From the NCBI GenBank assembly GCA_035263645.1, contig DATFRD010000439.1, positions 1-14,517 on the forward strand: a stretch of DNA of 14,517 nt, read 5' to 3'. This DNA comes from CF-161 sp035263645 (GTDB lineage: Bacteria; Chloroflexota; Dormibacteria; Dormibacterales; Dormibacteraceae). Below, one piece after another: positions 7,495 to 13,161 of this stretch; the stretch's first letter is position 1, and every line of letters starts with the position of its first letter. The translations under genes and the position numbers were made by a program. The notes beneath the pieces were generated by a model, which was not told the DNA's origin, ran no database searches, and saw nothing but the letters and a program-made list of their open reading frames with translations.

Positions 7495-8523
7495 GTGGAG
7501 ATCACCTCCATCCCGACCACCGAGGACTGGTCCGCCGGCGACTACGTCGGCCTGGCCGGCCTGCACCACCTGACGGCGATCACCGGCACCGCCTCGGAGA
7601 ACGTCGCGTTCTACACCCAGGCCCTGGGCATGCGCCTGGTGAAGCGCACGGTCAACCAGGACGACGTGCGCGCGTACCACCTCTTCTATGCGGATGCCGA
7701 GGGACGGGCCGGCACAGACGTCACGTTCTTCGACTGGCCCTACGCGGCCGCCAACCGGCGGGGCGCCGGGACCATCGACGCCATGGCGCTGCGGGTCGGG
7801 GGGTCCGCCGTCGACTGGTGGGCCGGCCGCCTGGACCGCCTCGGGATCGCCCACGAGCCCGCCGTGGAGCGGGAGGGCCGGCGGGTGCTGGCGTTCACAG
7901 ATCCCGAGGGCCAGCGCCTGGAGCTCGTGTCGGACGACGGCGCCGCTCTGCCGGCGGGGACGCCCTGGGAAGGCGGCGGCGTGGCTGCCAGGATGGGCAT
8001 TCGGGGGCTGTACGGGACCACCCTGACGGTCGCTCACCTGGAGCCGACCGAGCGCGTGCTCACCGAGGTGCTCGGCTTCCGGCGCCGCGACGTGGACGAA
8101 GAGCCGCCTGCCGGCGTCGGCCGGGTGGCGGTCTTCGAGACCGGGCCGGGCGGTCCCGGCGCGGAGGTGCGGGTCCAAGTCCTGCGCGACCCGGCGTGCG
8201 GAGAGGCGGGCCGGGGCGGCGTCCACCACGTCGCGTTCCGGACGGCGTCGGTCGAGCGCCAGCGGGGCTGGCGCCGGCGGATCGAGTCGGCCGGCCTCTC
8301 GGTCACGCCCCTGATCGATCGCTTCTACTTCTCCTCCATCTACTTCCGGGAGCCCGGGGGCGTCCTGTTCGAGATCGCCACGGACGGACCCGGCTTTGCG
8401 ACGGACGAGTCGCTGGAGCACCTGGGCGAGGCGCTGGCGCTGCCCCCGTTCCTCGAGCCGCGGCGCGACGAGATCGAGGCGGGGCTGCGCCCCATACAGT
8501 CCCTGGCCGGGCGCTACAGCTGA
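7495..8523 (+). CDS. ring-cleaving (extradiol-type) dioxygenase, VOC family, MhqO-like
   Basis: A 342-residue protein made of two vicinal-oxygen-chelate modules. The metal-binding set expected for this family is visible: GLHHLT (His 24-25), GVHHVAFR (His 244-245) and Glu293 in LFEIATDGPGF. The strings SENVAFYTQALGMRLVKRTVNQDD, TFFDWP and DRFYFSSIYFREPGGVLFEIATD are typical of the MhqO/YkcA group. Members of this group open quinol or catechol rings with a divalent metal, often Fe or Mn, in detoxification of quinones or in aromatic breakdown. The exact substrate is not determined. The start GTG is set by GAGGAG at 7480-7485, 9 nt upstream, one of the better SDs here. No MarR-type or quinone-response regulator is adjacent. 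Confidence 0.88.
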   Translation: MEITSIPTTEDWSAGDYVGLAGLHHLTAITGTASENVAFYTQALGMRLVKRTVNQDDVRAYHLFYADAEGRAGTDVTFFDWPYAAANRRGAGTIDAMALRVGGSAVDWWAGRLDRLGIAHEPAVEREGRRVLAFTDPEGQRLELVSDDGAALPAGTPWEGGGVAARMGIRGLYGTTLTVAHLEPTERVLTEVLGFRRRDVDEEPPAGVGRVAVFETGPGGPGAEVRVQVLRDPACGEAGRGGVHHVAFRTASVERQRGWRRRIESAGLSVTPLIDRFYFSSIYFREPGGVLFEIATDGPGFATDESLEHLGEALALPPFLEPRRDEIEAGLRPIQSLAGRYS

Positions 8524-8524
8524 G

Positions 8525-8568
8525 CTGACGGGGTCGGGCACCACCCCGTCAGGGGCCGGCCCGACCCC
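8525..8568. terminator. bidirectional terminator region with two competing inverted repeats
   Basis: CTGACGGGGT (8525-8534) and ACCCCGTCAG (8543-8552) form a perfect 10-bp stem with an 8-nt loop, 2 nt after the dioxygenase stop. GGGGTCGGG (8530-8538) and CCCGACCCC (8560-8568) form a second 9-bp stem that shares bases with the first. Both lie in the 52-bp gap between convergent genes, so each strand would meet a strong hairpin just past its gene. No T-run is present, as is common in high-GC bacteria. Confidence 0.7.
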
Positions 8569-8575
8569 TCGGTGC

Positions 8576-9433
8576 TCAGACGAGGCCCCAGCGTCGGCGG
8601 ACCTCGCCGTCGATGCGGCTGAACACGGCGTCGACCACCATGCCGATGACGAAGACGACGATCATGGTCGCCAGCAGGCCCTGGGCGTCGGCGAACTCCC
8701 GCGCGAACTGGAGGCGGGCGCCCAGCGAGGGCCGGTTGCTGAGGACGACGAGGAGCTCGCCGGCCATCAGGCTGCGCCAGGCGAACGCCCACCCCTGCTT
8801 CAGCCCGCCGATGAACGGGGGCAGCGCAGCCGGCAGGATGACGTGCCGGTAGAGCCGGACGCCGCGGGCCCCGAGGACCTGGCCGGAGCGCAGCAGCAGG
8901 GGCGGGATCTGGTCGATCCCGCCGATCAGCCCGTTGGCCACGGCCGGAGCGGCCCCGAGCAGGACGACGAAGAGGATCGCGGTCTCGTCGAGGCCGAACA
9001 GCAGTATCGCGAGCGGGAACCAGGCGATCGACGGCATCGTCTGCAGCCCCGTGATCAGCGACCCGACGGCCCGGCGCAGCAGGCCCTGGCGTGCCACGAC
9101 GGCCCCTGCGAACGCGCCGACCAGGACGGCCGCGGCGTAGCCGACGAGCGCCCGCTGCAGCGTTATCGCGACCGCGGTCCAGAAGGCCGCCTGCCTGGCG
9201 TCGGCGCCGAGACGCGCCAGGACCGGGCCCGGGCCGGGGAGGAGGTATCCCGGCTGCCAGCCGCTCAGGGCCACGAGCTGCCAGGCGGCCAGAGCCAGGG
9301 CGACGGCGGCCAGCCGCGGCCAGACGGCCGACCAGGCGCGGCGCAGCCGGGATGGCCGCGGCGGGGAGGCGACTTCGAGGGTGTCGAGGCCCACCAGGTC
9401 GCGGTCCAGCTCGAGCAGCCGTTCAGCCGCCAT
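8576..9433 (-). CDS. ABC importer permease, NitT/TauT (SsuC/TauC) type
   Basis: A 285-residue inner-membrane protein with about six hydrophobic helices. It carries the cytoplasmic EAA loop GARGVRLYRHVILPAALPPFIGGLKQG-type segment that docks onto the ATPase. SLITGLQTMPSIAWFPLAIL and AFAWRSLMAGELL are typical of sulfonate/taurine/nitrate permeases. The ATG start at 9433 overlaps the end of the ATPase gene by 11 bp, so the two are translated from one mRNA. It is the last gene of the operon. The substrate cannot be named from the permease. Confidence 0.9.
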   Translation of the reverse strand: MAAERLLELDRDLVGLDTLEVASPPRPSRLRRAWSAVWPRLAAVALALAAWQLVALSGWQPGYLLPGPGPVLARLGADARQAAFWTAVAITLQRALVGYAAAVLVGAFAGAVVARQGLLRRAVGSLITGLQTMPSIAWFPLAILLFGLDETAILFVVLLGAAPAVANGLIGGIDQIPPLLLRSGQVLGARGVRLYRHVILPAALPPFIGGLKQGWAFAWRSLMAGELLVVLSNRPSLGARLQFAREFADAQGLLATMIVVFVIGMVVDAVFSRIDGEVRRRWGLV

Positions 9434-10172
9434 GGGCGTGCACCTCCTTCCGCAGCCGCTCGCCGATCTCGGCCGCCAGCGCGGCCAGCTCCGGCGACCC
9501 GGTGCGGCGCGGGCGCGGCATGCCGACCGCGACCTCCGAGGCGACCCGGCCGGGGCGGCTCGTCAGCACCACCACCCGGTCGCCCAGGCGGACGGCCTCG
9601 CGCGCGTTGTGGGTCACGAACAGCACGGTCAGACCGCGCTCGCGCCAGATGCGTTCGAGCTCGTCGTGCAGCAGGTCGCGCGTGATCGCGTCGAGCGCGC
9701 CGAAGGGCTCGTCCATCAGCACCACGTCCGCGTCCTGGGCCAGGGCCCTCGCCAGCGCCACGCGCTGCCGCATCCCCCCGGAGAGCTCGTGAGGGCGCCG
9801 CCGGGCGAAGTCGGCGAGCCGGACCATCTCCAGCAGCCGGGCCGTCTGGGACCGGCGCTCGGCGCGCGGCACGTCGCGCAGCCGCAGCGCCAGGTCGATG
9901 TTGCCCGCGGCCGTGAGCCAGGGGAACAACGCCGCCTCCTGGAACATCAGCGAGCAGCGGGTGCCGTTCATCTCGACCCCACCGGCCGTCGGGGTGTCGA
10001 GGCCGGCCAGGAGATGGAGCAGCGTGGTCTTGCCGGACCCGGAGGCGCCGACGAGGCAGACGAACTCTCCCCGCCGCAGCTCGAGCGAGATGCCGCGGAG
10101 GGCGGTCACGGCGTCCGGGCCGTGCCCGAACACCCTGGAGACCCCCTCCACCCGGACCGCGACCTGGCTCAC
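9423..10172 (-). CDS. ABC importer ATPase, NitT/TauT (SsuB/TauB) type
   Basis: A 249-residue ATPase with the full motif set: Walker A GASGSGKTT (42-50), Q-loop Gln78 in MFQEA, signature LSGGMRQR (130-137), Walker B VVLMDEP (150-156), D-loop GALD and switch His188 in VTHN. QEAALFPWLTAAGNI is typical of the SsuB/TauB/NrtD group. It starts at GTG 10172, whose bases overlap the binding-protein stop codon (GTGA), implying translational coupling. Its own stop lies inside the permease start region. Confidence 0.93.
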   Translation of the reverse strand: MSQVAVRVEGVSRVFGHGPDAVTALRGISLELRRGEFVCLVGASGSGKTTLLHLLAGLDTPTAGGVEMNGTRCSLMFQEAALFPWLTAAGNIDLALRLRDVPRAERRSQTARLLEMVRLADFARRRPHELSGGMRQRVALARALAQDADVVLMDEPFGALDAITRDLLHDELERIWRERGLTVLFVTHNAREAVRLGDRVVVLTSRPGRVASEVAVGMPRPRRTGSPELAALAAEIGERLRKEVHAHGG

Positions 10173-11227
10173 GCGCCCTGCACCGGGGGCCTGCCCAGGG
10201 AGCTGAGGACCTGGTTCAGCGGCGCGAGGTCGAAGATGCCGTCGAGGTCGACCGGGCCCATCAGGCCCACCGTCCGCGCGTGCGCCGCCGAGTCGCGGAG
10301 CGAGGTGGCGATCGGGTCGTCGGTGAACGTCATCCGCGTCCAGGCGGCCGCCACCACCTGGTCGGATAGCGGCCTGCCGGCGATGGCCCCGATCTGGTTG
10401 TTGGCTGCGCGCTGGGCGGCCGCCGGCTGCGCGTTCACGAACGCGTCGGCGTCCACCTGGCCCTGCAGCAGCCGGCGAACCACGTCCGGGTGCTGGCGTT
10501 CGAAGTCCGTGCGGACCACCAGCAGGGCCGTGGCGAACCTGCCTGCCGGCCAGAGGTCGCGCTCGTCGACCAGGATCCGGCCGCCGCCCTCCACCACCAT
10601 GCGGGTGGCCCAGGGCTCGGGCACCCAGGCACCGTCGATCTGGCCGGCCCGGAACGTCAGCAGCGTCTGCGCGTTGTCCTGCGGGTGGATCGACACGTCG
10701 CCGCCCCCCTCCGGGGTCGTCCTGAGGCCGCTGCGGGACAGCCAGTAGCGGAGCGCCACGTCCTGGGTGTTGCCGAGTTGGGGGCTGGCGAGCGTCCTGC
10801 CCTTCAGGCCCGCCGCAGAGGTGATCGACGGCCTGACCACGAGGGCGGCGCCGCCCGAGGTCGCCCCCGACACGATGCGGACCGCCTGGCCGTGCGACTG
10901 CGTGAATGCGGTCATGGCCGGGTTGGGGCCGACGTACGCGGCGTCGATCGAGCTGGAGAGCAGGGCCGTCACCTCGTCCGGCCCGGCGTTGAAGGTCGAG
11001 GCCTGCAGCGTCACCCCGGCGCCGAGCGCGCGGGTGAAGATGCCCTCGCGGACGCCGACGAGGGCGGTCGCGTGCGTGAGGTTGACCAGCATGCCGAGTC
11101 GCAGCTCGACGCGCCCGCCCGGGCTCGAGCCGGCCTGGCCGCCGGAGCAGGCCAGCAGCAGGACGCCCGCGAGGGCCGCCGGCAGGCCACGGAGGTGTCT
11201 ACGAAGGGACGCGGTTGTTCTGTGCAA
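10169..11227 (-). CDS. ABC importer substrate-binding lipoprotein, NitT/TauT (SsuA/TauA) type
   Basis: A 352-residue lipoprotein. The N-terminal signal carries lipobox LLAC with Cys27. The mature part reads LRLGMLVNLTHATALVGVREGIF...IDAAYVGPNPAMTAF...LKGRTLASPQLGNTQDVALRYWL...IDGAWVPEPWATRMV, the standard SsuA/TauA/NrtA-like binding-protein pattern. It would deliver a small anionic or nitrogen/sulfur-containing nutrient to the permease; the ligand is unknown, and no sulfonatase or nitrate reductase lies nearby. The start is the weakest call: TTG at 11227 is the only start-like codon ahead of the signal peptide, with GGTGG a few nt upstream. It is first in the three-gene operon. Confidence 0.88.
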   Translation of the reverse strand: MHRTTASLRRHLRGLPAALAGVLLLACSGGQAGSSPGGRVELRLGMLVNLTHATALVGVREGIFTRALGAGVTLQASTFNAGPDEVTALLSSSIDAAYVGPNPAMTAFTQSHGQAVRIVSGATSGGAALVVRPSITSAAGLKGRTLASPQLGNTQDVALRYWLSRSGLRTTPEGGGDVSIHPQDNAQTLLTFRAGQIDGAWVPEPWATRMVVEGGGRILVDERDLWPAGRFATALLVVRTDFERQHPDVVRRLLQGQVDADAFVNAQPAAAQRAANNQIGAIAGRPLSDQVVAAAWTRMTFTDDPIATSLRDSAAHARTVGLMGPVDLDGIFDLAPLNQVLSSLGRPPVQGA

Positions 11228-11257
11228 TGCCTATCCACCAGGTTCGAAGGTTCCGGC

Positions 11258-11312
11258 CCGGGCCGGTCTTCAGCGCACGGTTCGCCTCACGGACTGCTGA
11301 AGACTGGCCCGG
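11258..11312. repeat. 16-bp inverted repeat with 23-nt loop upstream of the transporter operon
   Basis: CCGGGCCGGTCTTCAG (11258-11273) faces CTGAAGACTGGCCCGG (11297-11312). All 16 positions pair in plus-strand RNA (one is G-U); in minus-strand RNA the same position is A-C. It ends about 30 nt upstream of the binding-protein start. It could be a 5'-leader hairpin of the transporter mRNA, an operator, or part of a plus-strand small RNA. No T-run follows on either side. Confidence 0.6.
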
Positions 11313-11593
11313 AGGCGTTGGGGCCGGCGGGTCCCGCCCGCCGTCGCGCTTACGCCTGGCAGAGGCAGGTGGAGCAGCGACCGAAGTCGATCGCGCGCCG
11401 TCGCGTGAGACCGAGATTGCGATACGAGCAGCTCGCCATGCCGGTCATCAGATTAGCCGACCCGGGCCCGGAGGGCGGTGCGACAACTCGCGGCGGCCAT
11501 CTGCCCTACGATGGACCCCGCGCTGGCCCCGGCTCGGCCAGCCAGGCTCGCTCGCCTGCGGCCGGTGTCAGACTTGACTGATAGCGGGTTCTC

Positions 11594-11622
11594 TTGACTT
11601 TGCCCAGGCCGCCGACCATCAT
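11594..11622 (+). promoter_or_regulatory. sigma70-like promoter for the 32-codon ORF and regulator
   Basis: TTGACT (11594-11599, 5/6 match to TTGACA) and CATCAT (11617-11622, 4/6 match to TATAAT) are separated by the ideal 17 bp. Transcription would start near 11629, leaving a leader of about 50 nt before the TTG at 11680. A second TTGACT lies exactly 20 bp upstream. Confidence 0.5.
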
Positions 11623-11648
11623 GTCGGCAACACACCGGTGGGGGAACT

Positions 11649-11674
11649 CGGCCCGAAAGGGCCGAAAGGAGGTG
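11649..11674 (+). promoter_or_regulatory. GNRA-tetraloop hairpin fused to an 11-nt Shine-Dalgarno sequence
   Basis: CGGCCC (11649-11654), loop GAAA (11655-11658) and GGGCCG (11659-11664) form a perfect 6-bp stem closed by a GNRA tetraloop. Sharing the last stem G, GAAAGGAGGTG (11664-11674) matches the 16S anti-SD over 11 nt. A gap of 7 nt separates GGAGG from the TTG at 11680. CCGAAAGG occurs twice (11653-11660 and 11662-11669). The hairpin could protect the 5' end or tune ribosome access. Confidence 0.65.
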
Positions 11675-11679
11675 GGTCA

Positions 11680-11778
11680 TTGCGTCTGGTGGTTCGGTCC
11701 GTGGCCGGCCTGGGACTGGTGCTGGCGGTGATCGTGAGTCTGGTGCTCGTGGTCCCCGCCACCTGGTTCGGTCCCTGA
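11680..11778 (+). CDS. 32-residue signal-peptide-like small protein upstream of HTH-TPR regulator
   Basis: TTG start, 32 codons, TGA at 11776-11778. The product begins MRLVVRS (Arg2 and Arg6), continues with an unbroken hydrophobic stretch over residues 8-25, and ends VVPATWFGP. This is the layout of a Sec signal peptide: basic N-region, hydrophobic core, then V-P-A as a -3/-1 signal peptidase site after residue 27. Cleavage would release the pentapeptide TWFGP. Support for translation is the 11-nt SD at 7 nt spacing, the best I saw in the window, plus a fitting promoter. It ends 3 nt before the ATG at 11782, so coupling to the regulator is possible. I do not recognise it as a named family. 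Alternatives are a regulatory leader peptide, whose translation controls the downstream hairpin, or a one-helix membrane protein. The frame is short enough that standard gene calling may miss it. Confidence 0.6.
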   Translation: MRLVVRSVAGLGLVLAVIVSLVLVVPATWFGP

Positions 11779-11781
11779 CGG

Positions 11782-13143
11782 ATGGCGAGCGGCGCCCGGG
11801 TGGGCGCCGCCCCTTCACGGGCGGCGGCGTCGAAGGCTGAATCCGCCCCGATGCGCTCGACCAGCCATCGGGGCCGCCGCCCAGGGGTGGACGTCGAGGC
11901 CGCAGCGATCCGCCGGGCACGTCAGCAGGCGGGCCTGAGCCAGTCCCAGCTCGGCGGGACGCATCTGACCCGCCAGGCGGTGCACCTGATCGAGACCGGC
12001 AAGGTGCGCCCGTCCATCCAGAGCCTGTCCCTCATCGCCGGCCGGCTGGGTCTGCCCATGACGGCGTTCCTGCTGGACGACGAGCGGGCCGAGCATCTGC
12101 CGGCCCGCCGGCTGGCCGAGCTGGAACGCCTCTGCATGCAGCGTCAGTACGCGACGGCGCTCGCGCTCGCCGACGAGGTGCTCGCGGCCGCCGTTCCGGA
12201 CCAGGTCGCCGCCCTGGCTCACCACTGGGCCGGTGTCGCGCTCTACCACCTGACACGGGCTCGGGAGGCCGCCCGCCGCCTGCAGGAGGCAGAGCGGCTG
12301 GCCGACCGGCTGCCCGACCCGTGGCTGGCCGCCGATTCCATGGGCTGGCGCGCGGCTGCGCTCAACCGGCTCGACGACGGCAGCGCGCTGGAGGTCGGGT
12401 TCCAGGCTTTGAGTCGGTATCGGGCGCTGGAGCCTCGACGGCCCGAGGTGGAGGCCCGGATGCTCGAGCACATGGGCACGTTCTGGGGCCGACGTCAGGG
12501 GTACGACCAGGCGGAGGCGTGCTATCGGGAGTCGCTTCGCGTGATGGGCCCGGTGCGCGACCTCGAGCGGATGGCCTCCGTGTACCACGGGCTCGCCGGG
12601 TGCAGCCGGGCCATCGGCGACCTCGACGCCGCGGCCGCGCTGATGCGCAAGGCGCTCGCCTTCTACGTGGTGGAGCACGAGCTGCGGCCCGACGGCTCCC
12701 GCGACATGCTGGTGCGGGGCGAGAACGACTACGGCGACATCCTCATGCAGCAGGGTCGGCTGGACCTGGCGGAGGAGCTCATCGAGACGGCGCTCGGCCG
12801 GCTGGACGCCGAGGCGGAGGGATACATGCGTGCCGGCGTGCTCCACAGCCTCGGCGAGGTCCGGATGCGGCAGGGCCGACACGAGGAGGCGCTCACGATC
12901 CTGGCCGAGGCCGTCGACCTGGCCACCTCCTCCGACCAGCCCATCCCTCTCGCCGAGGCCCACCAGCTGCTGGGCGAGCTGTACGAGGCGCTGGGCGAGC
13001 GGGAGCAGGCGGACGCCAGCTACAGCGCAGCGCTCGCCGTCCTGGAGGCGGCCGAGCTGACCGAACGCGCGCTCGACTGCCAGCGCGCCTGGCGCCGCCT
13101 GGTCGCGCGCCGGACGGCAAACGAGCCTGCCCCGAGCGTCTGA
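11782..13143 (+). CDS. XRE-family HTH regulator with C-terminal TPR array
   Basis: A 453-residue protein. An XRE helix-turn-helix lies at about 38-92 (AAIRRARQQAGLSQSQLGG, then LTRQAVHLIETGKVRPS, SLSLIAGRLGLP). About eight tetratricopeptide repeats follow to residue ~440; examples are YHGLAGCSRAIGDLDAAAAL, LHSLGEVRMRQGRHEEALTI and HQLLGELYEALGEREQADAS. HTH plus TPR is the layout of RRNPP peptide receptors (PlcR, NprR, Rgg, PrgX, AimR), where the TPR groove binds a short peptide and alters DNA binding. Many HTH-TPR proteins are not peptide receptors. Start: ATG 11782 follows the small ORF stop by 3 nt. However, its first 23 residues are low-complexity and overlap a strong hairpin, so ATG 11851 (MRSTSHRGRRPG, 430 residues) is a serious alternative. 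Neither has a good SD. Confidence 0.85.
   Translation: MASGARVGAAPSRAAASKAESAPMRSTSHRGRRPGVDVEAAAIRRARQQAGLSQSQLGGTHLTRQAVHLIETGKVRPSIQSLSLIAGRLGLPMTAFLLDDERAEHLPARRLAELERLCMQRQYATALALADEVLAAAVPDQVAALAHHWAGVALYHLTRAREAARRLQEAERLADRLPDPWLAADSMGWRAAALNRLDDGSALEVGFQALSRYRALEPRRPEVEARMLEHMGTFWGRRQGYDQAEACYRESLRVMGPVRDLERMASVYHGLAGCSRAIGDLDAAAALMRKALAFYVVEHELRPDGSRDMLVRGENDYGDILMQQGRLDLAEELIETALGRLDAEAEGYMRAGVLHSLGEVRMRQGRHEEALTILAEAVDLATSSDQPIPLAEAHQLLGELYEALGEREQADASYSAALAVLEAAELTERALDCQRAWRRLVARRTANEPAPSV
11789..11810 (+). terminator. 9-bp hairpin just after the small ORF (terminator or attenuator)
   Basis: GCGGCGCCC (11789-11797), loop GGGT, GGGCGCCGC (11802-11810) form a perfect 9-bp GC stem starting 11 nt past the small-ORF stop. 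CCCTTC follows, so any U-tract is weak. It may end or reduce transcription between the 32-codon ORF and the regulator. It lies inside the longer version of the regulator ORF, which favours the start at 11851. Confidence 0.45.
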
Positions 13144-13148
13144 CACCG

Positions 13149-13154
13149 CATACT
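13149..13154 (+). promoter_or_regulatory. leaderless-type -10 box (CATACT) of the short-chain dehydrogenase gene
   Basis: CATACT within GCATACTG lies 7 nt before the ATG at 13162 and just 5 nt after the regulator stop codon. No SD precedes the ATG. The octamer and spacing equal those before the metallopeptidase gene at 3772. This suggests the dehydrogenase has its own leaderless transcript in addition to possible read-through. Confidence 0.5.
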
Positions 13155-13161
13155 GCGGTCC

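Larger units (their letters stand above)
11228..11679. other. 452-bp regulatory region between transporter operon and peptide/regulator genes
   Basis: No gene longer than a chance frame is supported between the binding-protein start and the 32-codon ORF. From left to right it contains a 16-bp inverted repeat (11258-11312), a 7-bp hairpin CGGCGGG/CCCGCCG (11325-11343), and a possible minus-strand -10 TAATCT (complement of 11450-11455) without a -35. Two CTTGACT direct repeats follow (11573-11579, 11593-11599), then a plus-strand promoter and a hairpin joined to an SD. I looked for TPP, cobalamin, guanidine and SAM riboswitch landmarks and did not recognise any. Confidence 0.7.

Noticed and set aside
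8396..11581. Long plus-strand frames (8396-9685, 9381-10748, 10490-11581) opposite the ABC importer
   Set aside because: The opposite strand holds three intact importer genes with full motif sets. The plus frames have no recognisable fold.
11438..11581. 47-codon plus frame (MPVIRLADPGPEGG...) upstream of the peptide promoter
   Set aside because: No SD, low-complexity Gly/Pro/Arg content and no membrane or domain signature. It ends in the promoter region.
11341..11593. Possible riboswitch in the 5' leader of the importer operon
   Set aside because: Read on the minus strand, I found none of the conserved cores of TPP, cobalamin, SAM or guanidine riboswitches. Only generic hairpins are visible.
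11664..11674. GAAAGGAGGTG as a fragment related to a 16S rRNA 3' end
   Set aside because: The plus strand carries the SD sense, and the minus strand lacks any preceding rRNA helix. It is a ribosome binding site, not an rRNA remnant.
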